64,000 bases of DNA, from assembly GCA_963693085.1 (NCBI GenBank), contig OY856412.1, positions 343,805,457 through 343,869,456 of the forward strand, in the 5' to 3' direction. Below are positions 22,401 to 34,652 of this stretch, in pieces (position 1 is the first letter of the stretch; each line of letters opens with the position of its first letter). This stretch comes from Alisma plantago-aquatica. Lineage: Eukaryota > Streptophyta > Magnoliopsida > Alismatales > Alismataceae. A program made the translations under genes and the position numbers. Below the pieces are notes generated by a model, which worked only from the letters and a program-made list of their open reading frames with translations, was not told the DNA's origin and did not search any database.

Positions 22401-22621
22401 TCAAATTTCCTTCTTATTATTACATTATTTGATTTCTTTTTCATTTTATTTCCTTTTTCTTGTTATTGGACCAAATAGCCTATAAGGCCCACAAAATCAA
22501 ACAAGGCTATTTACCAAAGGAAACCACTCAATTGACTTAATCGTATAAATTACAAACTCACGCTTTTTTATGGGGAAATTGCATTTCCATCCAGAAGAAC
22601 CCAAAAATTTGGGTTTTAACA
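19477..22621 (-). repeat. 5' LTR of chromovirus-like element A
   Basis: A 3145-bp LTR with TGTAATGACCCC at the plus-strand left end and TTTTAACA at the right end. Its right 1977 bp are repeated at 1445-3421. No gene is seen in it. An ATG at 22570 lies inside the LTR and opens a frame that runs into the neighbouring element; that frame is a chimera and not a real gene start. The five bases after the LTR (TCTGC) cannot be checked as a target duplication because the left LTR is truncated. Confidence 0.75.
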
Positions 22622-23757
22622 TCTGCCTTATGGTATCAAACACTTACCCCCATCTTCTATATGAGTTTTTGACGACACTCATCACCGAGAAAGACCCACA
22701 GAAGAAGCTCGAGCCCTTTCGTATTATACATTTCAGGCTTTTGGGTCGTGCTTTCAAACTCACTTTTCAACGTTTTTGTGAGTTATTGGAGTGTCACAAT
22801 GATGGTGTGATTTCTTACCCTCCTACTTTTCATAGCAATGAGTTTTTATTTGAAATATCTGGTGAGGACCACCATCAGACAAAATCATCCAGGGCATCTG
22901 CTATCCACAACCCGATCTTCTGGAATATTCATTGCCTTCTTAGTATCAGGGTTTTTGCCAAGAAGGAAACACAAGGGGTTGTTGGGAAGAACGATCTCTT
23001 TTTCTTATGGGGAATGATGTATGAGCATGAAATCAATGTTGCTTTCTATATTCGTCAACATTTTCTTGAAATAAAGAAGGTGAAGAAGAGGGATGTCGGC
23101 GACATCATGTGTGGCGGTTTAGTTACTTTAATTGCATAGAAACTTGAGGTTGATTTGACAGGGCTTGAGGCTGCACCAGGCAGAAACCTGGTAAACATTC
23201 AATATCTTCTCTCTCCGGGCTTGATCCCAAGGGTTCCCAACTGTGACATCAAGTTCCGTCAGTTCTTCGATGATGATTAATATATTGACCTTCCAGATCC
23301 TGAGCATGCCACCTAAGAAAACACGGACAACTAGAAAGTCCTGTTGGCCACTGATGAAGAGATAGTAGCAGCTAGAGCTACTGATGATACTGGGGCAGGT
23401 CCTTCATCCCCTTCTACTTCTTCTTCTCCACCACGTCCCTCCACCAGCACCTAGACGGAGTATTCACAGATGATGCTTGATGTCAGGCTTCTGTACAGCT
23501 ACATGTAGCAGTGGTTTGATCACATCGACGACCGCTTGGATCAGATGGGAACGCAGTATACTGTGATGCATGACATGGTCCACCGCATGGATTTGGGGCA
23601 AATCTCATAGGGCCACTACTCCATCCCACATCCGTATAATCTGCTGCTACCGCAGCGGGAGCTAGAGCCTGTCCCGCAGCCTACTGTGATGGATGTCCCA
23701 GAGGATGATCTTGTTAGCTAGTTCTTTCAGACTGACCACGGGGGTGCTGGACCCTCT
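22622..23757 (+). pseudogene. Athila ORF1-like pseudogene (element B)
   Basis: A single frame of about 375 codons resembles the plant retrotransposon ORF-1 family known from Athila elements. Recognisable stretches are NTYPHLLYEFL, LTFQRFCELLEC, the SSRASAIHNPIFW...HCLLSIRVFA block, GVVGKNDLFFLWGM, and GGLVTLIA with DLTGLEAAPG. Its molecular function is not established. The C-terminal part has a Ser/Pro-rich patch (SSPSTSSSPPRPSTST) followed by a Met/Asp-rich helix-like region. Eight in-frame stops occur (six TAG and two TAA), the first at 23137-23139. The frame enters directly from the LTR of element A at 22621/22622, so the true N-terminus is missing. Confidence 0.75.
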
Positions 23758-24910
23758 TATATATTTTCACCCATGATTGGTATACAATTGTTACCTTCAT
23801 GAGCTCAATTTATACAGTGAGGACATTGCAGATTTCAAGCTTGGGGGATGAAACCGGCCCGTGATGTAGTTTCTGTTTCATTTGCTTTTGTCATTTGCTT
23901 TTGCCATTTGCTTTTGTTGGTCATGTCAGCTCTTTATTTCAATCTTTTGTGTTCATGTTCTATATTTCCCTTCATTGCAAGTTTAATATGAAATGAGGCT
24001 ATTGTGATAGAATGAACTTCTGCACCTTGTATGCTTGAACTACCCTGTACCTTATATTTCTTTTGGCCATATGAAACAATTAGTAAAGAGCATGCATGAA
24101 TCAAATGGAAAATGAAATTCCCCATGTACATAATCCTTGTTTGTAATTGTAGCTTGAACTCTCAATTTTCACATCTTTGATTGCTAAATACATGTAACAG
24201 TCTAAAATTTTAGCATATAAACCAACTCTACAACACGATTCAGAATACGAGATACTCTTGCCAAACTTTTAGTGCATATACAACTGATTTTTTAGTGAAA
24301 AATTTGCAAATTATGAATGGAATCTTATTAACTTAACTTTTTTCATTGACTCCCTCATGTTCTACAAAGATCTCTTATATATTTTTCTTACTTTACCCAA
24401 TAAAAGATGGAAACAACCCACATATCATGCTAGCCTAGTGTGAGTCTGATCCGACAATGATGGTTAGGTGGTATGAAAATCAAAAGAGGGTAAAGATAAC
24501 ACCCCAACAGGCACTCCAAGTGTGCGTAAGCCTAAATTAGCAACCGAGTGTCGAAATCCCAAAAATCAGTTGTCATATCTTTTGAGAAGAGAGCTCAACT
24601 GAAATTGTTAAAGTTAACTAAGATTTCATCATAACATCCATAATAGCTGAAAAGTTTTGTGCTGCACATCCACTAGTTGTTTGGCTTGACTATCCTCATC
24701 ATGTTTAGTGTTGTATAGTTGATTGTTTCTATTAGTTTTTGACCACCATTATTAACTGAAACTTCTCTATGTTGGATGTTTAAAGTGAGATGTTGGCTAT
24801 GAAAATAAACCTAATGTACATGGTTGATTCAATTTATTGCATATCTTCATTTCACTTGATCCATGCACGAACTTGTACATTCCTTCATTTGTTTGGTTGT
24901 TCTCTTTTTG
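23758..24910 (+). other. Non-coding 3' region of element B
   Basis: AT-rich DNA between the ORF1-like pseudogene and the polypurine tract. I see no coherent coding frame. A G-rich block at 23819-23850 is described separately. Confidence 0.5.
23819..23850 (+). other. Upstream polypurine-tract-like block (element B)
   Basis: GAGGACATTGCAGATTTC is followed by AAGCTTGGGGGATG. This matches the pattern of the genuine polypurine block at 24911-24946 (GAGGACAAG, then a GGGGGAT tract) but lies about 1.1 kb upstream. No LTR follows it. Confidence 0.6.
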
Positions 24911-24946
24911 CTTGAGGACAAGAAGTGGTTCAATCTTAGGGGGATT
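24911..24946 (+). promoter_or_regulatory. Polypurine tract of element B
   Basis: CTTGAGGACAAGAAGTGG is followed by TTCAATCTTAGGGGGATT, ending at the LTR start TGTTGTGTAG at 24947. The GAGGACAAG block plus a run of G abutting a TG is the standard 3' LTR junction of Tat and Athila elements. It sets the orientation as plus. Confidence 0.8.
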
Positions 24947-26121
24947 TGTTGTGTAGTTTCCACATCAACTTTTCACATGTTTTCACACATAAATTCAGTC
25001 CCTTTTGTTCTCATTTATACTCTATTCATATTACTCTTTCCACCTTTTTGTTATTTTTCTTATCACATGATGTGTATTGTAGATTTGCATCAAAGGAATC
25101 AAATTGGAGGTTTCCCAACTCAATTTCATCTTATTCGGGATTTCCCCAAGCCTTGCAACATCCAAAACTTTATTTCTGCTAAAACAACAATGCACACGAT
25201 GTGTCTTATTTAAGACACGATGTGTCTTATTTAAGACATGTTGTGTGCATTTCCAGACTGCTTATTGCTCCTGTCACTAAAGAAAAGTACACGACATGTA
25301 CCTGGGAATTCAGAACCTAGCCTTACTCTTTCTGGTAAAGTACACGGTGGGTATTCATTCAAACACGCCATGTTATTTACACTCAGAACAACTGCCTGAG
25401 ACAGGACACGCCACGTCCAGAGAAAGACACGCCGTGTTCCTGTCAGAGTTTAGCTATTTTCAAATACAACTCCTTTCATTTTAAAGGACAAAACCACTCT
25501 ATGGAGCAGTTATCTCTGGTCATAATTTGAAACTCTTTCATCCCAGAGCAAGGATAGATCAAGGAAGGTGATTTTGTAGGTGGAAAAAGGTGGTTTCTTG
25601 CTAAAGAACCACATTCTTATTCTTTTCTTCTACAAGCTTCTTCTCTAAGGTGTAGCAGAGCTTCTCCACTCCACAAAGCTTCTTGGGAGAGAGGTTTGTC
25701 TAGTTTGGAGTAGTTGTAGGAGTGGGATTTCATGCTAAAGTTGGAATTCTACTCCTCTTGGGTTACACTTTGGGTTTTATTAGCTTTTCCTTCTCTATAT
25801 CATGTTAAACTCTGAAATTTATGTGTCTATACACTATTATGGACGAGTAGTTTCCTTTTTGTGGACATTGGAGAGTAGCTCCAATGTCATAGCATGTATG
25901 GAACATGACAATTTTGTATTAAATGCTATATTAATTACTTGTTTTGCCACCTTGTGAGTATCAATTTCTTCTTTTTTTGCATGTATGGCTGGCCACCTTA
26001 TGTGTATGTTTTATGCTCTTTTGCTTGATCTGAGAAGATAGGTAGGAGAGTAAGGAGATACTCTCTTGGCAACTTCTTCTTTACCACGAGTGTGGAAATT
26101 ATGGAGTTGAGGAGTAGGCAC
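24947..26121 (+). repeat. 3' LTR of element B, left part
   Basis: Starts TGTTGTGTAGTTTCC directly after the polypurine tract. It is interrupted at 26122 by the CACTA transposon D. Several ACACGA- and GACACG-type short repeats occur near 25190-25440, where a 17-bp ACGATGTGTCTTATTTA unit appears twice in tandem (25196-25228). No coding domain is seen. The LTR appears to resume at 49137. Confidence 0.7.
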
Positions 26122-26604
26122 CACTACATCGAAGGCCTATAGCGTCAGTTTTTTTTAGCTTATAGCGTCACATTTTAACTAACCCCAAAGTGGTTGTGTC
26201 TATAGAAATTTCTCTATAGGGTCGGTTTTTTTAACCAAAGAAAACCTACCTTATATATAAACAAATGACTCTAGAATTTGTAAGAAAACCAACCAAAGCA
26301 AGAAAAAAGTTGACCCTGAGACTGTAACGTCAGTTATATTAAACAAAAAACTGACCCTAGAGTTCTCTAAGGTCAGTTATTAGAGAACAAATGACCCAAA
26401 ATATGTCCTGTAAGGTCGGTTATAAGAAAAACACTGACCCAAGAGAGGTACTCTAAGGTTAGTTATAAGCCAAAGACCGACCCAAGAGGTAGCCTGTAAG
26501 GTCAGGTATAAGCAAAAAACTGACCCAATAGAGTACAAAAGATGAGCTACTGATCCTAGAACATATAAGGTCAGTTATCCCTAAAAAACTGACCATAGAG
26601 ATCT
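26122..26604. repeat. Left terminal and subterminal repeats of CACTA D
   Basis: Includes the terminal CACTACATCG. Repeated sense and antisense pairs follow, of the form AAGGTCGGTTATAAG...CACTGACCC, spaced every 40-70 bp from about 26140 to 26600. Such repeats bind the accessory transposition protein in En/Spm elements. The series continues after the nested element E, with AAGGTTGGTTATG and ACTGACCCTAAGG at 39673-39705. Confidence 0.85.
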
Positions 26605-26609
26605 ACAAG
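26605..26609. repeat. Target-site duplication, left copy (element E)
   Basis: ACAAG precedes the TGTGATAACTT start of the first LTR and is repeated at 39670-39674. Confidence 0.93.
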
Positions 26610-29600
26610 TGTGATAACTTGGATTTTAGGATTTTGATACCCAATGCAATATTTGAAGGCTGAAAGGATCCTTTAGGGGAATTTATTAAAGTGATCAAAT
26701 AATATTATTTGTGGCTCAGACTAGGCATAGAGAAAGAACAATCGATAACGAAGGCATGGTTAAAAGTTTCATAACCGTAGAATGATCCACGTGAGAGACA
26801 TCGATGGTTGAGTTTTGATTACATGAATAAGGTTTAAATGATTTAGACCTAGGCTTGATTTTCTTATCACGCAGCCAACTCACAAACAAATGGACGCGAC
26901 TCTAATATTTGTCACTTGTTTCGGTGAGGTGGCATCTTACTAGCTTGGGGATAGATCCAATGAGTTGATGATTGTGACCTATCTTCGTTTCAAGTGGAGC
27001 AACTAGTGTCTAGGAGACCAAGTCATGAGGAGTAACGAGGAGGCTGTTAGAAGTTTCAGCGAGATCTTTGGATCCACTGTGCCACCAGTATCCAACCAAC
27101 TCCCCTGAGACCTGACTTGTGAGATCTGAAGGTAATGTGAAGGATATCATCACCCTTGACCACATTTTCCTTCTCCCTTCTCCCCAACCTCCTCTTCTTT
27201 CTCCTTACCCCATTGCTGCCAGCAATATGTAACCCTTCAGATGGAGGAACTCACCCTTCTTGCATCCGTGATCTATCTAGACTGGAGGGTCGCAGACAGA
27301 AGTGGCGGGGCTATCTGGAGCGTGAGCTCCAAATCCAGTCAAGGTACACCTTGGGTTAGGTATTTGCAGAGAATCGCACAGAGCCAGATGATGGCATCGC
27401 CAAACTGAAAGCGATCACGGTCACTTTTGGGTTCCTTGCCACTTCCCGTCCCTACAGTGGCACCATATTGTTCAGATCATAGCTTTCTTACTTCTCTACT
27501 CCGCCGATATGCCAAACAACCCCCGTCGGCACTGATGTCGGGGCCACTGAAGGAGGAGTCTACGCTCCTGTCTCTCCTTGAACCACTTGTTCAAGGAGGA
27601 AGAAGATCAGCATAGAGGATGAAGGATGGTGCATAGGAGGAGTGCGAAAACACAATGATGAAGTTGGACCTTCGGACTATATCCATGGCAAGTCTATGTC
27701 CGCAGACCTGGACTGGCTTGAGGAACAAAGATGATCGGGGATTACAGTTGGAGTTTATCTGTTGCTTCAGGTGACGTATAGAAGTGGAGGTGATCCGTGT
27801 GAAGCTTCTAGGAGGTTGGTGGTGCGATCTTTGGACGGATAGGGGGTATGGATACCTGTTGGTTACTCGCCGCTTCCTTGCCGCACAACATGTGAGAAAA
27901 GCTCTGTTTTGTAGAGCAAACAGGACACCGCACAGGCGGGAGATCCATCCACCTAGCGGATCAGGTTCCTTGACTATGTGTGGGTAGACAAGGTGTCGAC
28001 GGGTTCCCTGGAGCGTCGAGGCAAAGCCGAATTGCTCGTCCGTCTTCGATTCTGATGCTAGTAGAGGCGAGGTTGCTCCCGGTGAACCCAAGCTGCGGCG
28101 GCGCTGGAAACTGCACAAGGTAGATGCCAGAATGAACGGGAAAGGGGTCTTGGAATTATGGGTCAATGGATCCCAGATGTAGCAGATCACTCTTTACATC
28201 CACCTCATTTTGAAGGTAAATCATTATACATTTTCTGAAAATAGCCGAAACTTATAAATATGAGTAAAAATAGCTCCCATGGTCAAATAATTCCCACGAA
28301 ATATCAATAGACTCAGAAAAATGCCTACTTTCTTATTACACACCTAAATCAGACCGTTGTAGTAGTAATCTTTATGGTTTTTAAATTACTAGATGATACT
28401 CCTATCTAGGGTTCATGAAATAAAATAAACAATATCCAGATGATTTTAATTCTCAAAACTTTCTCCTAAAACACTACTGATGATTTAAATCCATCTTTGA
28501 ACTCTGATCTGAATAATATTCTAAATAGTAGGTCATTTTGTATTAATGACTATTTGTATGATTTAAACCTCATATTAATTCTAGAAAATAGAGCAATTAT
28601 CATAAAATTATGAAATCTGAACCAGACCTCTAAAATGACATCCTGGTCAGTAGAAAAATATCAAAAGCAAGTTGGATCAATTTGAACCTAGATTTTCCCA
28701 AAACCCTATTTTGGACCTAAAATACCTATAATATGATGAATATGTATTAATGATGATTAATTGTTATTAATCAGGTAATGACCAGTGATGTAGATGGTCC
28801 AAGAAAAATTAGGAATCTCTAAACTCAGGTACGTGGGTTTATTTAATTATATGACTATGGTTTTCTTACTTGCAATCAAGATATGTATGTATGCTCTCTT
28901 CTATTTGCAAATATTGGATGTAGTATTTCTATGTAGTACTCACTGTTTTGTCACTTGAAAACATAAATTATGAGTAGATGTTTTGTAGTTATTTAAGGTG
29001 TTCATTATCCCCCTTACGAGGGAATGGATTAATGTTGGCTAGTACACCTTCCTAGAGCACACGGTGTACTGGGAGTTTCCCTAGAGTACTTGGTACACGG
29101 GGATGGGCCCAATATTTATGTTTTGGTACTAGTCCACCTTGATTATGCAATTCATCTAGGAAAATGACTTAAATTGGTGTATTCCGCTTAATAAAGAAGT
29201 GTTTTCTATGATTTTCTTTCCTTCTGCAAATCTTTTCAAAAATTATGAAAGCCATAAATATATGTATCTTTCTTCCCATGTACACAACACCTTGTGTGTT
29301 GATTTGTTGTTTCACGTATGTTTTAGGTTCAGAGATAGCGTGGGATAAAAGATGTGAAGTGAGCATTGTTCAGGTTGTACCTATTGTGTAGATCCTAGTT
29401 TAGCATACATGTTCTTAGATTGTAGAATTTTCATTCAATATGTAATTGTAAATCATGTGGAATAATTCATGTTGTATAAATTGACATGTTGAATGTTGAG
29501 AATGTTATGGTTGTATGTTCATGTATGTGTATTATGCTTCCGCATCACTTTCTGATATGATTGGATGATGTTTTCGGATTCTGACATCTCATTCCCAATA

Positions 29601-29634
29601 GGGTTTGGAGAAATTAAAATCCGGGGACGTCGCA
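26610..29634 (+). repeat. First LTR of element E
   Basis: Begins TGTGATAACTTGG and ends GGGGACGTCGCA. The terminal TCGCA differs from TCACA in the other two. It carries private differences from LTRs 2 and 3 along its length (for example near 26873, 26962 and 26969). A GC-richer block at about 27050-28190 has short open frames on both strands that recur in all three LTRs but show no known domain. Confidence 0.93.
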
Positions 29635-29636
29635 GT

Positions 29637-29648
29637 TGGTATCAGAGC
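29637..29648 (+). promoter_or_regulatory. Primer-binding site 1 of element E
   Basis: TGGTATCAGAGC, 12 nt complementary to the 3' end of plant initiator tRNA-Met, lies two bases after the first LTR. Confidence 0.9.
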
Positions 29649-31614
29649 ATGAACAATAGCTACACCTAACAATTGCTCACCATGAAACATTAAACCTAAA
29701 TCTCACCTTTCACTTTAAACCTTAGAAACTTAGTAAGTTGTTCTATAGGAATAAGGTTTGACTTAGCCTCTAAGTTAGAACCTAGATGTTCGAGAACTAG
29801 GTTTAGACAAGTGTAAGAAACCCTTTCCATATAGAGCTCATATGTATTGGGTAGCTACACTAGTCTACACCTTGTTCTCACCCTTTCACTAGGTTACATG
29901 GCACCAGACTATCTATTGTGTGTTGGAAACTCGAGTTTGCTGGTTTGGTTTTGTTTCCCAATCGGCTCGCACCTCGACAGTTTTCTCTGACGCCTTCTTT
30001 CTCGGAGAAAAAAACTATATAATATTTTATTAGATATATGGAAATATAAAAATGTGTCCCTCACACATGAGAGTAGTGGGTGTTCATGCAATCTAAGTGA
30101 AAGGGAGTGACATCAGTCTAGAAGAGAGAATAGATCTAGATTAGAAGTCTAGAGACTCATAAGGTTATGTGATAGATAGATAGACAAAAGAAAGATGAAG
30201 GAAATAAGCATATAGAATCATACCTAACTTTAATCCATGATGGTATAAGTTTCTTATTAAGATTTGAGTTGTATATGAGCGAATCCACTCTTAGAGGATC
30301 TATGCTAAGTCGTGATGATGAAAGTACATTCCCCTTTTCCTACTTAAGATAAGCTAAGTTAAGATAGAGATGAGTGTGCATCAGACTCAAGCTCTTATAC
30401 AAGGAGGATATCTAGTGTTAGGATGAGATATGTGGTGAACTCTAGAGAGAGTAAGACCCACAAGGAGAAGGTCATAGGACCTAGCCTCCAATATATGAGA
30501 TATGTGTTTCAAAAAAAAATGTCCTACACTAGATTACTCTCGAGTGTTGAGTTGAGTCATTATGCATGATTCAAATCTATATGTGAGAATTGAGTAAAAT
30601 AAAAGGATGGGTAAATGACCCATATGATAAAGTCAATCATTTGACTGAGTTAGGTCCTAGCCAGAGTGACCTATTTTGTGAATCTTGTCATTAGTTGCAA
30701 GTGAGGTAAAATATGAACTCTAGTTATGAGAGTACAATGCTTTGTGCAAAAGATACTCAAAATACATGTTCTTCCTTCTTCTTCTCTTTCCTAATATATG
30801 ATGATAGAAACCTCACTTGAGCTATGTATATGATTTATATATGAGGAGTCACTCGTATAAGCTTGACCTTTTCTATATTTCCCCCTATATCATACATGCA
30901 GTACCCAAGATTGAATTCATGATTAGTTTGACTTTAAAATATTTTGTTCCCCTTCATATGAAACATGAAAGATATGATGTTGAGATCATGGGATAAACTT
31001 AGTATCTTCTCTTTTTCCCTTCACATAATACATGCAAGACATAAAAATTTGAACTCATGAACTTGATATAAAGATATTTTTGGATCATAGGATATATGAT
31101 CAGAAATATAGTTCGTAACTTTGATCCTTCTCAATGTATGCTTCTAAGTTGAGTATGAATATCACACCATAGGGTGAAACCCTAATGGTCAAACATCTTA
31201 AGTAAGCCCTTCTTAAGTAGAAAAATTCTAATATGAAGGATGAAGATAAATCTCATCTAATTTTGAAATCATTGTAAGATGTTAATGATGATAGAATTGA
31301 ATGATCTAAATATCATGGCATATAAACGAATTCCTCTTGAACATTGAAAGTATGAACAAAACATGTACCCTTAGAGGTGACGTAACCCTAAGATATCATA
31401 CTGTCATGCTATGGCTAAGACATTAAGTGATGCTTCCACATATATAAAGTGGGGTGGACACACCCAAGAATCTCTAGACCCTAAGCTGACAACTTAGAGT
31501 GCATATAACTATGGTGGTCTTAGAACCTAAGAAATGATGATGTATACGAAGTTGAACTCCTAAATAGCCTCTTAAGGATGAGATTAGTTGAATTTCGAGG
31601 ATGAAATTCCAAAT

Positions 31615-31627
31615 AAGGTGGTGTGAA
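31615..31627 (+). promoter_or_regulatory. Polypurine tract 1 of element E
   Basis: AAGGTGGTGTGAA abuts the TG of the second LTR. The preceding TTTCGAGGATGAAATTCC is the block seen upstream of the polypurine tract in Del/Tekay-type elements. Confidence 0.75.
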
Positions 31628-34600
31628 TGTGATAACTTGGATTTTAGGATTTTGATACCCAATGCAATATTTGAAGGCTGAAAGGATCCTTTAGGGGAAT
31701 TTATTAAAGTGATCAAATAATATTATTCGTGGCTCAGACTAGGCATAGAGAAAGAACAATCGATAACGAAGGCATGGTTAAAAGTTTCATAACCGTAGAA
31801 TGATCCACGTGAGAGACATCAATGGTTGAGTTTTGATTACATGAATAAGGTTTAAATGATTTAGACCTAGGCTTTATTTTCTTATCACGCAGCCAACTCA
31901 CTAACAAATGGACGCGACTCTAATATTTGTCACTTGTTTCGGTGAGGTGGCATCTTACTAGCCTGGGGATAGATCCAATGAGTTGATGATTGTCACCTAT
32001 CTCCGTTTCAAGCGGAGCAACTAGTGTCTAGGAGACCAAGTCATGAGGAGTAACGAGGAGGCTGTTAGAAGTTTGAGCGAGATCTTTGGATCCACCGTGC
32101 CACCAGTATCCAACCAACTCCCCTGAGACCTAACTTGTGAGATCTGAAGGTAATGTGAGGGATATCATCACCCTTGACCACATTTTCCTTCTCCCTTCTC
32201 CCCGACCTCCTCTTCTTTCTCCTTACCCCATTGCTGCCAGCAATATGTAACCCTTCAGATGGAGGAACTCACCCTTCTCGCATCCCTGATCTATCTAGAC
32301 TGGAGGGTCGCGGACAGAAGCGGCGGGGCTATCTGGAGCGTGAGCTCCAAATGCAGTCAAGGTACACCTTGGGTTAGGTATTTGTAGAGAATCGCACAGA
32401 GCCAGATGATGGCATCACCAAACTGAAAGCGATCAAGGTCACTTTTGGGCTCCTTGCCACTTCCCGTCCCTACAGTGGCACCATATTGTTCAGATCATAG
32501 CTTTCTGACTTCTATACTCCGCCGCTATGCCAAACAACCCCCGTCGGCACTGATGTCGGGGCCACTGAAGGAGGAGTCTGCACTCCTATCTCTCCTTGAA
32601 CCACTTGTTCAAGGAGGAAGAAGATCGGCATAGAGGATGAAGGATGGTGCATAGGAGGAGTGCGAAAACACAATGATGAAGTTGGACCTTCAGACTACAT
32701 CCATGGCAAGTCTATGCCCGCAGACCTGGACTGGCTTGAGGAACAAAGGTGATCGGGGATTACAGTTGGAGTTTATCTATTACTTCAGGTGACGTATAGA
32801 AGTGGAGGCGATCCGTGTGAAGCTTCTAGGAGGTTGGTGGTGCGATCTTTGGACGGATAGGGGGTATGGATACTTGTTGGTTGCTCGCCGCTTCCTTGCC
32901 GCACAACAGGTGAGAAAAGATCTATTTTGCAGAGCAAACAGGACACCGCACAGGCGGGAGATCCATCCACCTAGCGGATCAGGTTCCTTGACTATGTGTG
33001 GGTAGACAAGGCGCCGACGGGTTCCCTGGAGCGTCGAGGCAAAGCCGAATTGCTCGTCTGTCTTCGATTCTGATGCTAGTAGAGGCGAGGTTGCTCCCGG
33101 TAAACCCAAGATGCGGCGGCGCTAGAAACTGCACAAGGCAGATGCCAGAATGAACGGGAAAGGGGTCTTGGAATTACGGGTCAATGGATCCCAGATGTAG
33201 CAGATCACTCTTTAGATCCGCCTCATTTTGAAGGTAAATCATTATACATTTTCTGAAAATAGCCCAAACTTATAAATATGAGTAAAAATAGCTCCCATGG
33301 TCAAATAATTCCCACGAAATATCAGTAGACTCAGAAAAATGCCTACTTTCTTATTAAACACCTAAATCAGACCGTTGTAGTAGTAATCTTTATGGTTTTT
33401 AAATTACTAGATGATACTCCTATCTAGGGTTCACGAAATAAAATAAACAATATCCAGATGATTTTAATTCTCAAAAATTTCTCCTAAAACACTACTGATG
33501 ATTTAAATCCATCTTTGAACTCTGATCTGAATAATATTCTAAATGGTAGGTCATTTTGTATTAATGATTATTTATATGCTTTAAACCTCATATTAATTCT
33601 AGAAAATAGAGCAATTATCAGAAAATTATGAAATCTGAACCATACCTCTAAAATGACATCCTGGTCAGTAGAAAAATATCAAACACAAGTTGGATCAATT
33701 TGAACCTAGATTTGCCCAAAACCCTATTTTTGGACCTAAAATACCTATAATATGATGAATATGTATTAATGATGATTAATTGTTATTAATCAGGTAATGA
33801 CCAGTGATGTAGATGGTCCAGGAAAAATTAGGAATCTCTGAACTCAGGTATGTGGGTTTATTTAATTATATGACTATGGTTTTCTTGCTTGCAATCCAGA
33901 TATGTATGTATGCTCTCTTCTATTTGCAAATATTGGATGTAGTATTGCTATGTAGTACTCGCTGTTTTGTCACTTGAAAACATAAATTATGAGTAGATGT
34001 TTTGTAGTTATTTAAGGTGTTCATTATCCCCCTTACGAGGGAATGGATTAATGTTGGCTAGTACACCTTCCTAGAGCACACGGTGTACTGGGAGTTTCCT
34101 AGAGTAATTGGTACACGGGGATGGGCCCAATATTTATGATTTGGTACTAGTCCACCTTGATAATGCAATTCATCTAGGAAAATGACTTAAATTGGTGTTT
34201 TTCGCTTAATAAAGAAGTGTTTTCTATGATTTTATTTCCTTCTGCAAATCTTTTCAAAAATTATGAAAGCCATAAATATATGTATCTTTCTGCCCATGTA
34301 CACAACACCTTGTGTGTTGATTTGTTGTTTCACGTATGTTTTAGGTTCAGAGATAGCGTGGGATAAAAGATGTGAAGTGAGCACTGTTCATGTTGTACCT
34401 ATTGTGTAGATCCTAGTTTAGCATACATGTTCTTAGATTGTAGAATTTTCATTCAATATGTAATTGTAAATCATGTGTAATAATTCATGTTGTATAAATT
34501 TACATGTTGAATGTTGAGAATGTTATGGTTGTATGTTCATGTATGTGTATTATGCTTCCGCATCGCTTTCTGATATGATTGGATGATGTTTTCGGATTCT

Positions 34601-34652
34601 GACATCTCATTCCCGATAGGGTTTGGAGAAATTAAAATCTGGGGACGTCACA
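31628..34652 (+). repeat. Second (middle, shared) LTR of element E
   Basis: 3025 bp, starts TGTGATAACTTGG and ends GGGGACGTCACA. It serves as the 3' LTR of the first unit and the 5' LTR of the second. At many sites it agrees with the third LTR against the first, which points to a duplication after the original insertion. Confidence 0.93.

Larger units (their letters stand above)
29635..31627 (+). other. First internal region of element E
   Basis: 1993 bp of AT-rich non-coding DNA. The longest frames are about 80 codons and match no family. It starts with the primer site and ends with a purine-rich tract. It is nearly identical to 34653-36645, with scattered single-base differences. Confidence 0.85.

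Noticed and set aside
22570..23139. Intact 189-residue gene starting at ATG 22570.
   Set aside because: The first 17 codons lie in the LTR of element A. The real ORF1-like sequence starts at the LTR junction (22622) and continues past the stop with the same family similarity.
26119..26121. A CACTA 3-bp target duplication.
   Set aside because: The left flank CAC and the right flank TTG (49137-49139) do not match, so I do not claim one.
27156..27987. Small genes conserved in triplicate (27156-27359, 27427-27615, 27784-27987 and the copies 5 and 10 kb further on).
   Set aside because: They recur only because the LTR is triplicated. There is no domain, no codon bias, and frames open on both strands.
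29637..29648. A tRNA gene suggested by the TGGTATCAGAGC motif.
   Set aside because: Only 12 nt of complementarity to a tRNA 3' end next to an LTR, which is a primer-binding site and not a tRNA gene.
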